Source of the DNA: Persicaria tinctoria
Lineage: Eukaryota; Streptophyta; Magnoliopsida; Caryophyllales; Polygonaceae
Length of the DNA: 64,000 bases
Assembly: GCA_037127255.1 (NCBI GenBank)
Contig: JBANSL010000009.1
Location: 23,028,475-23,092,474 of the forward strand
Direction of reading: 5' to 3'
Under the pieces are notes generated by a model, which did not search any database, was not told the origin of the DNA, and was given only the letters and a program-made list of their open reading frames with translations. Every line of letters starts with the position of its first letter. Within the stretch, counting starts at the first letter, position 1. Positions 24,042-35,339 of the stretch are shown here, one piece after another. The position numbers and the translations under genes are program-made.

Positions 24042-25624
24042 AGGTAGGGGGAAGAAGGAGAAGAAGGAGGAGAAAGAGGGAGAGAAGAAGAAGGAGGTAA
24101 GGGAGAAGAAAACGTACCAGGAGAAGCATCGGCGCTGGGCACCGTTGCGGCGGGCGCAGCTGAGGGTGCGGCGGGCGCCGCAACTTGCTGGGTTTCACCT
24201 GCGGCGGGCGCCGCGTGAAATCCCTCTCTGGCGGCGGGCACCGCAGGGGGCTGCGGCGGGCGCCGCAAGGGTTGTCGTGGGCGCCGCACTACTGTTCGGC
24301 CGTTTTCATCTTCGATTATTTCTATTTCCTCATTCACTATCTCCTCATCGTCCTTTTTATTTGTGGCAATCAGTTCCTTGCCACTCCTAAGCGTTATTGC
24401 ACTGACATTCTCTTTAGGATTCTCAACTGTTTGCGATGGAAGCTTACCTGAATCGTTTGCCTTCTTCGCACTTAAGATTTGAATGAGCTGACTCATTTGA
24501 TTCTCAAGATTTGTCATCCGATTTGATTGCTGCTTTTCTAGATTCGCCATTCGCTCTATCAGTTTCTGCAATGTACCCTCATTATCCCTATTTGACTGCT
24601 GCTGACCTCCCTGTCGAGGTTCATATTGTTGTTGAGGCCTTTCCTGTTGCCCCCCTTGCTGATTGAAAGAGGGTTGATAGTTCCCATAGCCTTGCTGATA
24701 GCCCCTATTGTAATTATTGTTGTTGAAATACCCAGGATTTCCATAATTGCCTTGCATAGGCCTTTGTTGAGCGAAATTCCCAATGGCATTCAATTCAACA
24801 TTAGGGTCTTGTATGAGCGGGCACATGTCCATAGGATGAGTGAATTGATTGCAAAGACCACATGCCTTCAATTGTTGAGGATTTCTACCAAGGACCAATT
24901 GTTTCATCATCTCCTTCACCTCTGCCATATCCGTCTGAAGTGCAGCCACAGGAGCATCAACAGCGAGTACACCCCTAGCCCGAGTGCTTTTGTTGAACTG
25001 TCTAGAGCCCTCAGATAGCTCCCTAAACAACTCCCAAGCTGCGGTAGATGTCTTATTCAGCATGTTTCCTCCACAAGCAGAATTCACCGTCTTGCGCTCT
25101 ATATCAGTCAACCCATTGAATAAAAAGAGAACCAGATCCTTTTGGGAGTACCCATGGCATGGGCAGCTGGCGCAGAGTTTCTTGAAGCGCTCAAAGTACT
25201 CATGTATAGACTCTGTCGCGTACTGCTCAATGCTGCTGATAGACCTTTTTAAAGCATTTGGCTTTGTTGCAGGGAAGTACATCTCTAGGAAGACTCTTTT
25301 CATCTCGGCCCAAGTAGCAATAGAGTCAGGTGGTAGATAGAAGAACCATTCATTTGCATCATCCTTCAAAGTGAAGGGAAAGGCTCTCGGCTTGATTTGC
25401 TCTTCAGTTACATTCGCTGGTTTCATCCCAACCACCACCCTATGGAATTCAGAAAGATGCTTGTGGGGGTCCTCCCCACTCAGCCCATGGAATTTTGGTA
25501 GAAGATGAACTACCCCTGACTTCAGCTCAAAGTTTACTCCTTCAGCTAGCGCAGGGTATTGGATTGCCAGGGGTTGCTGTGCCAGATCAGGAGCAGAAAG
25601 CTCCTTAAGAGTGCGGTTCGCCAT
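23999..25624 (-). CDS. Gag polyprotein of element C
   Basis: 541 codons, intact. Residues about 70-210 form a retrotransposon gag domain (FPFTLKDDANEWFFYLPP, TWAEMKRVFLEMYFP). A zinc-knuckle-like C-x2-C-x4-H-x4-C (CGLCNQFTHPMDMC) sits near residue 258, then a Gln/Asn/Gly-rich stretch, a coiled coil (MANLEKQQSNRM) and an Ala/Pro-rich linker encoded by GCGGCGGGCGCCGC repeats. Start at 25,624 is the first ATG after the primer site. The intact frame agrees with the young LTRs. Confidence 0.85.
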   Translation of the reverse strand: MANRTLKELSAPDLAQQPLAIQYPALAEGVNFELKSGVVHLLPKFHGLSGEDPHKHLSEFHRVVVGMKPANVTEEQIKPRAFPFTLKDDANEWFFYLPPDSIATWAEMKRVFLEMYFPATKPNALKRSISSIEQYATESIHEYFERFKKLCASCPCHGYSQKDLVLFLFNGLTDIERKTVNSACGGNMLNKTSTAAWELFRELSEGSRQFNKSTRARGVLAVDAPVAALQTDMAEVKEMMKQLVLGRNPQQLKACGLCNQFTHPMDMCPLIQDPNVELNAIGNFAQQRPMQGNYGNPGYFNNNNYNRGYQQGYGNYQPSFNQQGGQQERPQQQYEPRQGGQQQSNRDNEGTLQKLIERMANLEKQQSNRMTNLENQMSQLIQILSAKKANDSGKLPSQTVENPKENVSAITLRSGKELIATNKKDDEEIVNEEIEIIEDENGRTVVRRPRQPLRRPPQPPAVPAAREGFHAAPAAGETQQVAAPAAPSAAPAATVPSADASPGTFSSPLPPSSSLPLSPPSSPSSPYLWGLQSPFRLFRKP

Positions 25625-25732
25625 CTCTGCAATGTTTTCTACAGAGAAGAATTAGTAGCAAAAGGTATGGACCCTATAAGACGGTCCACACCAAGATCAA
25701 CACTAAAAACACACAAGAATTTAACAAAATTT

Positions 25733-25749
25733 CCCCGGCAACGGCGCCA
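25733..25749 (-). promoter_or_regulatory. Primer binding site of element C (tRNA-Asp)
   Basis: Minus-strand TGGCGCCGTTGCCGGGG, four bases from the LTR edge. Confidence 0.9.
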
Positions 25750-25753
25750 AATT

Positions 25754-27185
25754 TGACTGAGGGAAAACCTGTCGTTGATCCGCCGAAGTAACTCAAACCT
25801 ATAACTAGTATAGTAATAAGCAAGAGGTCGATCCCACAGGGAAATTTATGATTCAAGTGTGATTCAAGTGCCAATTAAAGTAACCAAAGAGGGGGGTTTT
25901 TGTGTGAAAGTCTTGCCTTTTATCAAAGCAAAGTAACGAATGCAGAATAAGTAATTTTGGTTTAGACAATTTAGGAGAAGCAATTCCACCTACAATTTTC
26001 CACTTTATTGGATTGAAGCGATCATTGTAACTTCTTCTCGTCCTATTACGTTTCCTATGAATGCCCTTGTCCCGACCTAATATAGTTACTAGTCCAATCA
26101 GTCCTAGAAACCCTTATCAATCGAACAGTCCCTAAAGAAGGATTTAACCCAATTGATAGCTTTAAGTTCAGAGATTAGCCAAGGTATTTGCAGTCCCTAA
26201 AGAAGGATTTAACAACACATTCAACTTCCTACTCATTCAATTAGTTCAATCAGCCCTAAAGGAACAAGTTTGCCACTTGGGTTAAGGTTCACAATCAGGA
26301 ATCTACAAAACCCTAGCAATTGAATTGATTCTACCAAGTTGATCAGTCGAGATAGAATAAAACAATGAACAATCAAGCACAAAGAAGTTGAAGCATTCAC
26401 AAATAGGAAACCAGGAGCGAGAATTAGAAACTCACAATCAATCCGAATAAAGCTTCAAATTGCAGGCAGAATGGATGAGTTTAGTTCCTCATGGAAGACA
26501 TAGCTCAAAATCTCTAAAAAGTCTAATGGTTGAAAGAATAGAATGAAAGGTAATGAAAAATAACATAAAAGTGGCCTAATAAAACATCCAAGTCGGCCTC
26601 AAAACAAAACTAGACAAACTAGGGTTTTTTCCAAAAACGGCGCTGCGCGCTGGCAGTCCGTGCGACGGCCGCCGCAAGGTTGCGGCGCCCGCCGCAAGTG
26701 TTTTCTTCATACCCCGCTGCGGCGGGCTCTGCCGCGCCCGCAGCACGTAGTTTTTCCGACAATTCCGTCTCGAATTAGCTCTCGACGTCAACATGAAAGT
26801 TGTAGCTCTCTGAAAGAGCTTTCCAACGCATGGTCATAATAGTCGATCCGACAACCGAGGCCTCCAGAAAGTGCAAAACAAGTTCAGCATGTCTGGCGAC
26901 AACTTCCGCAGACTCGTTCTTCGTTTATGTTCGCTTCTTCTTCTCAGGACCTCTTGAGATCTTCATGTAAGCTTCTTCGATCAACTAGACATTCTCATCA
27001 AATGCGTTATCAACCCATGTCTCCTCCTCGGATCCACGATTACCTGAAATAATCAATAAAAGCGTGTAGATTCCGATTCCGACAACATAGAGAACTAATA
27101 TGCAAATCGTGCTTAAACCATCTATGAAATGCATCTTAACTAAGCTAAATGCAACCTATTATGCCTACCTAAATGCATGCTATCA
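25754..27185 (-). repeat. 5' LTR of element C
   Basis: 1432 bp, near-identical to 20,247-21,678. GAATC follows at 27,186-27,190. Confidence 0.9.
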
Positions 27186-27320
27186 GAATCCCGGAATACG
27201 CAACCGAGAGGATTACAAGATCCTTGGACAAAGTCCTTGGACTCATCAATTTCAAACTTCATCCCCTACTTTGTTTTAGTTTTAGTCTCGGGGACGAGAC
27301 TTGTTTTTAGAGGTGGATGA

Positions 27321-30239
27321 TGTAAAGGCCCGGATTTTTGAATCATAACTTTTGAAAAAATGAATTTAAATCGGATATCTTAAGGAAAACTTGTCCTCAA
27401 ATTTAATAAATAGAACTCGAAACTATTAAAGTGAAATCTGGCTCAAATTTGAAATTATGCAAAATAGATTGTATTTCGCTTTTATATGCCAAGAATTTGA
27501 AATGATGTTCGGATTTCATTATTAAATTCGGATTGGAAAATTATAAAAATATTTTGATCGAGTCGGAATAGGAACGAGATCGAGAGAGCAGGTTTTAGAA
27601 TATATTTATTTCCATGAATTTTGCTTTGGACCATATCATTTGTCTCTTCCTCCCCATTTGTCTCGTTCTCCCATCCCTATTTCAAATTCTAAAGTTATTG
27701 TCAATTATGGTATGATTTGCATAAGGATCATTGCGGTGTTTGGACAAATGGAGAAAATTGGACCACTTTCAACCCCTTGCTTGGTTGAGCAGGACCAAAG
27801 CACTCCCCCTCTATCTGCTATTTCTCCCTCCCATACTCTGCATATTGAAAAGCAACCAAATAGCAAATACCCCTTTATTTCTTCAATTCTGGCAAGGAAA
27901 GGGACAACATCATCTCCTCTTTCTTCCCTTGGGATTCGGCAGTAGCATATGGCAGGAGCAAGACAAAGCTTTCTCCACCTCCCCTCCTCTGCTTGTTTCA
28001 AACACCCGAGCCTCTCCCCTTTTCACTGTTTCGTTCCAAAGCCTCCGTGTTCTTTCGACTCCCGCTCAACGCAACACCAACCTCCCTCCTTTTCGATTTT
28101 AGAGCACACCCACATCTTGAGGTCCCCTCCTAGCAGTCCGACGCTCCTCCGACGCCTCCAGAAGAGAGCCGCCGTTGTTCGAGGAGCAACGCCGATTCCG
28201 TTCCCGATCCGGTTGCCCTCCTTTCGATTCGAAACCACCGGTGAGGCTCCCTCCATCTCTTCTATCTCAAAAATCTCGAAATGCTTCACCTTTCCTGACC
28301 GAATCTCCAACCCAGGTCTGAGGAGGGCTTCCTAGAGTCGTCAACGAGCCCAATCGATCTCCGACAAAGTTCCAGCGAGTCGACGCCCCTCGGTGAGCCT
28401 CGACCCCCTCTTTTTCCTTCCTTGTGTGCTGGTTGCAATGTATTTCTGTTCCTGGGAGGTCGGGGAGAGAACGGAGGAGTTTTGGGGTAGTCAATGGCGG
28501 GCGAGAGCGATGAGATCGGGAGCACCGGCGGGAGTGAGAGCGGGCGAGCGGATCCGGCGAGGTCGAGAGCAGAGATGGTGAGAGTGAGTGGTAGCGAGAG
28601 AGAGGAGAGCGAGAGCAGCAAGGTGCGGGAGAAGGAGTCGGAGCCGAGCGAGCGAGAACCGGCGAGAGGGAGCGCCGCCGGCGGGTTCTCTCTTTCGAAC
28701 AGAGACGTTGGGCAAGGGAGGAAGAAGACTCGTGGGTCCCGCCTCCACACCCGCATGCCACACCAGTGCCTGGGGCCCACTCTCCTTTCTTTCTTCTTTT
28801 CCGGAAGTGCAGCAAATGAGAGGGCTAGAGTGAGAGTTGGATTGGGATTGGGATGTTGGGCCTATCCAATTTTGGGCCGGATCTGTTCTTTTAAAGAAAT
28901 AAGGATTTGGGCCTAATCTTCCCACAAACAAGAGCAAATTAATTTGGGACCAATTTTGTAAAGGAATTTCAGTTGGGTTTTTTTTAAAGGATGAGTTCGG
29001 TTTTTGGTAAAATACCAAAATAAAAGGGGGTTGGTTTATAATTTTTATAAAATAAGGGTAGTTTGTTAATTCCATAAAAAGGTTGATTTTATTAAATGAA
29101 AATTAATGAGACTTTAAAATATTTGGAAATCTTTTATGAAAGTGTTTAATAAATGGTATTTAAAATATTATATACAATAATTTGGGATTTAAGACATAAA
29201 ATATTATTTTGGGATTAAAGGTATAATATTACGGTAATTAAAAGAAAATATAATATTATGAGACTTGGATTTTAGAAAAGAGGAATTTGACGAGCATTTT
29301 CAAAATGATCAAAATTTCTAACTATTTGAATCGGACTTTGAAACGGTTTTCAAGGCTAACTTGGTGAATAAATTTGATGACTTGTGTGTGATATTATATG
29401 TTTTAAGTAAAATTAGAAGTAGACTTATTTATATTACTTATATATATGTGTTAGGTGATCATCTGTCACATGTTGGCTTTCTGTATACCTAGTTGTTGCC
29501 TTTTGCTGTTCTGCACATCCAGGTGAGTTCCTATATGAGCTCACTCATATTTGAAAAGAGATATCCCTGCTTGGAGCCATGTGCATACTAGGTACTTGCA
29601 TTCATAATAAAGCATGTCATGTAGTATCCTGCTAGGATTGCACTCATGATTGAGCATTCGTTTACTCATTGCTTTTGTAAACAGAACGGTCGTTATCTGT
29701 GAAGTAATTAGAGTCATTGCTAGGGTCATAGGACGACCTAGTCTCATCGGGTCCCGTCCCGAGTCAATCGAGTCATGACCTAGTATGTGTCTGCTTGTTT
29801 GGGATTACTTTGCGTAGGGCTTCGATCTGACACCGCCCCGCATACATATTTTTTTAGGTTTGCTTTGCAGCATGATTGTTCTTTGCTTCTGTGACATGGG
29901 AACTCTCTCGGGCGATTGTAAAGAAATGGTCTAACCTTACATTTTGATAAATACGCTTAGTGATTTTGTTTTGACCCGGCTCTGCCGTGGCACCCTCTTG
30001 TATTACACCTTGATTCTGCTATTTGCATGATTGCTGGTTTTCCACGCTTAGACTTATGAAAGGTACAGGGGACTTCCCTGGGGATTCCAACCATCCCTTC
30101 AAATTTTGGGTATGAAATCCCACTTGAACGTGTTAGAGTAGAGTTTCAAACCTTCAACCTGTACTCGGGGCGCAAGATCCAAACGAGGGGTTTTATTTCT
30201 CGAAATGTAACCCCGGAATCATAATCCCGGGCCGTTACA
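27321..30239 (+). repeat. Second LTR of element B
   Basis: 2919 bp, matching the first LTR apart from small changes and one deletion of about 260 bp. It is preceded by GGGGACGAGACTTG and AGAGGTGGATGA, the purine-tract context. Confidence 0.8.
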
Positions 30240-31147
30240 AAGATGGTATCAGATCTCAGGTTATGCAAACCGAGTATGATAGGTTGAAGTGGTTTTGAAA
30301 ATTTCCCAAGGTTTTCAAATGGTTTTTCAAAATGTTTTAGAAAGGGAAAAATGAATTTAATATGGCTAATTCAAATGGACTAAATATGAACTTGACTCAA
30401 TAAATCTGGTAATCAAACAAAGGGAAACGAAGGGGTAGTGAAGGCGCTAGACTATCCCTATTGGATGTAGTTGGAAACGGCTAGACAAAATATAGCTTGT
30501 TCTTTACAGATGGGCCTACAAGACTCCAAGACTTTGCGTCGTAGAGGCTGGAGTGGCGTAGAGACCGTGAGGTTTTGCACCTCCGGTTAGTTGCCCCTCG
30601 AAGGGCGGCCTTAGGATAGCTTGATTGTTGATTGTTCTGTGCTAACTACTACTATGCTTAAATTGGAGACCTGGTTGATAATTCTGACTGCGAATCTTGT
30701 GTTAAACTCCCTTGTGAATGGAATAGCGGGGGAGACCTTCTGCCATTATAGAGTCGGGATTCCAGTTCTCGTGGGATCGCCTTTGACCTTTTAAGTTTGA
30801 CTACTTCCTTCTTCGGTCTTCTTTTCCTGGCCCCACTAAATGTCTTGATTGAGATTTTCTTGCGATGTCGGTGTGATATATGGGAAATCGATAGGAATAA
30901 CCACATTTGAGGTTGTATTGGAGTACGATGTTTACTTGATCCATTTGCTACCCTACTCGAGAGTCACATGAATATTCCACGGGAAATTAGTCATGGGGAT
31001 TCTGGAGGTGAGTCAGAGTCGCCCTTGTAGGTCTCTATTGGGTTATCTTAGTTGCTTTTTCCATGATTTCATGATTCTATATGTACTACCCCTAGACCTG
31101 CAGATTGATTGTTAGTGTGAATCTATGTCTACATGACTGGATGTTCA
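30240..31147 (+). repeat. Duplicate of the start of the internal region of element B
   Basis: Primer site TGGTATCAGA at 30,244 and then sequence matching 14,881-15,780. It stops abruptly at 31,147, where element A sequence resumes. A normal LTR retrotransposon would not have internal sequence beyond its right LTR. Confidence 0.8.
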
Positions 31148-32580
31148 AGTCTTTTTGTCATACTTTAGTCTTGTTTTTAGTCACATATATAAAAAAAATG
31201 CATGTTTAAATTTTTTGCATTGTCTTAGTTTCTATACCCTAACTTAGATGTCCTATGATGATAAATAATGACTGGCTTGATCATGTAAATCCTATGGCAT
31301 GTTTGGAAGGTTTAGCCTAAGTCCTCGAAATTGTTTTTATGTGGATTGTGAACTTGTGATGAAATTGAGCACATATGATCCTAAGTTAAAGGTGGAAATC
31401 CAACAAAAATTGTCCTAGTGAGAATTTTGGCCTTATAGGGAGAACATTAAAAATCCCTCTGCTTTCTTGAGTGTATTTACTCTTCCTATGCATCTCTAAA
31501 TGTTGTGATAGTTATTCAAAGTCAATGCATTTATATGTTTATGTGAATGAGAATTAAATGATGGAGGCACCTTTTAAGCCAATTTTATCCTCTTTTTACC
31601 TACCCTGCATTATCCCTACTTGAAGCCAGAACATTATCCTGAGACTTTTATTATAAACTCCACAAAATTATCCTTAGCCAAATTGAGCCTGACCCCCATT
31701 TGGGAATTAAGACCTAGAGTTGGGTGGAATAATAATTTATGGAAAGAATGAGCTTGTGTTTCATTTCAAGTGAGGAGGATTTTTTAACTTATTGAGATAT
31801 GGGTTGGTTTTATATTTTTTTATCTTGCTATGCATACTATGTAAAAGGATTTTTGGCTCACCCTATAAATGCACTAGTTATTTTCGTTTCAAAAAAAATC
31901 GAAAAAAAAGAGAAGAAAAGTTTATGTTTATAAATAAAGTGCATGAGCCAAATTTACCTTAATTCTTTCATTTTCGCAAGATACATACTTTGGAGAGGTT
32001 AATTAAGTTTGAAAAGTTACATACTTCATTGAGATAAGTTGGAGAGTTTGGTTGATGCATATGATTGAGAGTTATGGTTTGGTTGAGTTGTGTTGGAGAT
32101 TTAGGAGTCTTGATTCCCGAATTTTATTAAGCACCACATGGCCAAATAATTCCATACCCTTTTATTTCTTACCAAGCCCCATTACAACCCCGCCGAATGG
32201 AATCTTTTTTGAAGACTTCTATTGAGCGAAGTCCTCCTGATAATTCTTGTTGCATTTACATTATTGGTTGCGAAGTGGATTTATATTTAAATTGCAATGT
32301 TTATGAGATTGTATATGGAATTGAGTTGAGAGTTGATCTACATAGCCTAAACACATTGAAAGTTGAGTGAAAACACTTTACCCTGGTGAGGTTGGATTTA
32401 TATTGCCTATGCTCATGGATCGCTCATATATGTGTGATGACGTTAAATTCACTTGTCTTACATTGCTGCTACTTGAGATGTTGCTTTTGACAAAAGGCGA
32501 AGACTTGAAGGATGTGTTGTAGGTCTTGGTTATTGTTTGGTTATTGCTTGAGGACAAGCAAGTCTAAGTATGGGGTGATT
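31148..32580 (+). other. 3' non-coding end of element A with purine tract
   Basis: AT-rich, no frame. It ends with GAGGACAAGCAAG and the purine tract AAGTATGGGGTGATT at 32,566-32,580, immediately before the right LTR. Confidence 0.75.
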
Positions 32581-34525
32581 TGATGTCTCTAAAGTAGCCA
32601 TGTTGAAATTCACAGTTTAGCTTCATATTCTATACATTTTGCATATTTCAGGTTGGGAATATGTCGAATTTATGTAGTATATGCTTATTTGCCAGAAATA
32701 GAGATCTACATAAGTTTCTGTTTAATATTGCAGAATATGGAGTCATTTCGGGAGAAAACAAAGCAGTGAAGACGGAAGCTGAAGGCTACTCGATATCGAT
32801 GAGTCTTTGTCGATATCGACTAAAGATGGCCGGGCACATCACTGATCGAGGACGGCCATGTCGAGGAGCTGAGGAATAAAGTTACCCGACTCCAGCACCT
32901 TCCTCGATATCGAGTAATCTACTCGATATCGACAATACCTTGAAGACCAGCCCGGAGTCGAGGAGGAGAGCTTGGTCGAGGAGTCGCGGGAAGCTACTCG
33001 ACTTGACCAGACACCCGGACGCTGAGCAACACTTTCCTCGATATCGAAGAACCTCCTCGATATCGACAAGACGAAGTCACCTGGCCGAGTAGATCGAGAA
33101 GAGGCTACCCGACACCACCAAGCCAGCCTAGCCGATGGACCAAGTCTACTCGATATCGACGAAAGTTGTCGATATCGAGGACCCAGAATCACACTTCCGA
33201 GCATATCGAAGACCAGCTACCCGATATGCCAAGCCAAGCTGAACTCGACGTCCACTTTACTCGATATCGAGGAAATCTGTCCGGGAGCCGGGTACGCGGT
33301 TTGAGCTGTCCCACTCGGATTGGGATTACTTGGGGCCGAAGATGTCCGAGTTCTATCCGATTCTATCAAGATCCATCATGGAAGAGAAGATTTATCCACT
33401 TGAAGATATTTTAAGCTTTTAGATATATTTCCCCTTTTAAGATTTAATGTTCTTTTTATTTATATTTTATCCTTAGATATAGATAGAGATTTCTATCCTT
33501 GATTAGAAAGGATTAGAAGGCTATAAATAAAGCCCATGGGGCTGATTTTAGGATTCATTCAATTCACAAGCTAGAGAAGTAGTTCCACAGAGACGTTTAG
33601 GAGTTCAAAGGTTTTAGGGTTTTGGCATTCAACAAGAGTTGGAGTGCCGGGATTGTAAAGGCTTTGAATTTAGTTTAATGCAAGTTTCTTTTCATACATC
33701 AATGTCTGAGGTTGCGATGAAGCGCGAGTAATCCACCCACTTCTGGGGTTAGGGCGAGCCCAACATAGCCCTGCGTGTTTGAGGTAAAGATCCGACTTTT
33801 ATCATGTTTTGCGCATCTACTACTTGTTATGTGTTTATTACCCATCTAATGAAGGTCCATGCTAACAACTTGGATTGTAAACATAAAATCGGTAGAGACA
33901 ATTAGGGTTTCTTGAAAGAGTTGTCTAATTGTTGGAAAAGGCGAAAGCTTTGTTTTTTGATGCGATTTACATGATTATCTGTTTTATTCTTGCTTTATGC
34001 ATGCTTGGTTATCGTTGATGCAAACCCCAATCTTGGAAGTTGTCTTTTATAAAGTTTAATTTCGAATCCCAAAGCCTTTGTCTTTATTTTATTTCGTTTT
34101 AAGTTTTCTGCCTTACTCGATCTCGACCAACTTTGGTCGATCTCGAGTTACTGATTCTCGATTCTAGATCGTTGTAGCTTCTGTGTGCAGGTGTTCGACA
34201 AGAGCTTCATCGACGCCGACAAGCTTACTCGATCTCGAGTAGGGCTTACTCGATATCGACTAGAACCTGTGACTGTTGCTGCGCTGTTCGACTTGTCCGA
34301 TCTTCTGTCGACTAACCTTAGTCGAGATTGACAACCTGTGGTCGACTTCTGTCCGTGAGATTTCTCCGCTGCCTAAGATCCGCTGACACGCTTCCTCATG
34401 GATCGATCCTGACTTCCCACTACTGCATCGGGAGGAAGTCTTGTAATCATTTGCAAGGGACGGAATCTGGTTTGCTTTATTTTAATCGTATTTTATATTT
34501 GCATTCTCGATTTCCTCCTACAACA
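32581..34525 (+). repeat. Right LTR of element A
   Basis: 1945 bp. It matches 141-2066 and has one extra TCGATATCGA-containing unit near 33,040. Confidence 0.9.
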
Positions 34526-35035
34526 CACAACAAAATATATTATATTTTGCACAACAAAATGTTATATTTGCACAACATACGATTATATTTGCACATCGTA
34601 CTCTTATATTTGCACGACAAAATGGAAAAAAAAACTAGACTTTGGTCATATTTGCACAACTTACGGTTATATTTGCACAATGTACTCTTATATTTGCACG
34701 AAAAAATGTTTAAAATAAAAATAAATAAATAAAAACTAGACTTGGGTCATATTTGCACAACTTACGATTATATTTGCACAACGTACTCTTATATTTGCAC
34801 GACAAAATGTTAAAAAATATATAAAAAAAAAAACTAGACTTGGATCACATTTGCACAACTTACGGTTAAATTTGCACAACGTACTCTTATTATTTGCACG
34901 ACAAAATTTTAAAAATAATAATAATAATAAATAAATAAACTAGACTTGGGTCATATTTGCACAACATACGATTATATTTGCACATGCATAACATACTCTT
35001 ATTTTTGCACGAAAAAATGTATAAAAAAGAAAGAA
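34526..35035. repeat. Tandem repeat array, about 100-bp units with TTTGCACAAC motifs
   Basis: About five imperfect units. Each has three ATATTTGCAC boxes, an ACTAGACTTGGGTCAT box and an A-rich spacer of variable length. The 20 bases left of element A (121-140) belong to the same family, so element A landed in this array. No gene. Confidence 0.8.
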
Positions 35036-35040
35036 AAAAA

Positions 35041-35260
35041 AGTGAGTGCAAGATGATAAAACTGCTATTGGCAAGATGAACAATCCACCAATTTGTCCCA
35101 AAGTGTGGATATTTCACCAATTGAGACAACTTTTTGGACATTTTGCAAACTCCCCCTAAAAAGTAAAGGAGTTGGGATTTGAACCCAAGACCTTTTAATT
35201 CTCATTCCTTCCTTTACCACTTGAGCTAAATAGCACTTTTGTCTCAAATATCATTTAAAA
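35041..35260 (-). mobile_element. tRNA-derived SINE-like element
   Basis: On the minus strand an A box TAGCTCAAGTGG (35,217-35,228) and a B box GGTTCAAATCC (35,175-35,185) are spaced as in a tRNA-type RNA polymerase III promoter. A body of about 130 bp follows, and a T-rich end at 35,030-35,041. It does not fold as a complete tRNA. I could not fix a target duplication. The borders are approximate. Confidence 0.5.
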
Positions 35261-35339
35261 ATGTTATATTGCCTTAAAAATACTAAATATATGCAAAAAC
35301 AAATTATTATTTTTTGTATTTTTTCCCGGGCGGGGTGCT

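Larger units (their letters stand above)
20247..27185 (-). mobile_element. Element C: young Athila-like gag-protease retrotransposon
   Basis: Two LTRs of equal length (1432 bp) at 20,247-21,678 and 25,754-27,185 differ at only about five positions by eye, so the insertion is recent. GAATC flanks the element (20,242-20,246 and 27,186-27,190). On the minus strand it has a tRNA-Asp primer site, gag, aspartic protease, a non-coding stretch and a purine tract. As in element A there is no reverse transcriptase or integrase, so it is another gag-bearing non-autonomous element. It is inserted in the internal region of element B. Confidence 0.9.
11687..31147 (+). mobile_element. Element B: large non-coding LTR retrotransposon (LARD-like, Tekay/Del-type ends) with a partial second unit
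   Basis: A long repeat starting TGTAAAGGCC and ending CGTTACA occurs at 11,687-14,865 and 27,321-30,239. Both copies are followed by AAGATGGTATCAGA, that is an initiator tRNA-Met primer site, and then by the same roughly 910 bp of internal sequence. A purine tract with GGGGACGAGAC lies before the second LTR. The internal part (14,866-20,246 plus 27,191-27,320) has no credible coding frame. The unit therefore reads LTR, internal, LTR, start of internal, break. No target duplication is visible at 11,682-11,686 versus 31,148-31,152, so the right end is truncated or recombined. It lies in element A. Confidence 0.78.
141..34525 (+). mobile_element. Element A: Athila-like Ty3/gypsy retrotransposon, gag-protease only, host of nested insertions
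   Basis: Bounded by direct LTRs (141-2066 and 32,581-34,525) that start TGATGTCTCT and end ACAACA, with a perfect CACAA duplication outside. A primer site for tRNA-Asp follows the left LTR and a purine tract precedes the right LTR. Its own internal sequence is 2067-4447, 10,477-11,686 and 31,148-32,580; the rest is nested insertion. I see gag and an aspartic protease but no reverse transcriptase, RNase H or integrase in its own sequence, so it is a non-autonomous gag-bearing derivative (the type called TR-GAG), unless pol was lost with the damage around element B. The tRNA-Asp site and the GAGGACAAGCAAG purine-tract context place it near Athila. Confidence 0.88.

Noticed and set aside
35175..35228. 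Functional tRNA gene on the minus strand
   Set aside because: A and B boxes are present, but the arms do not form a full cloverleaf and the sequence continues into a SINE-like body.
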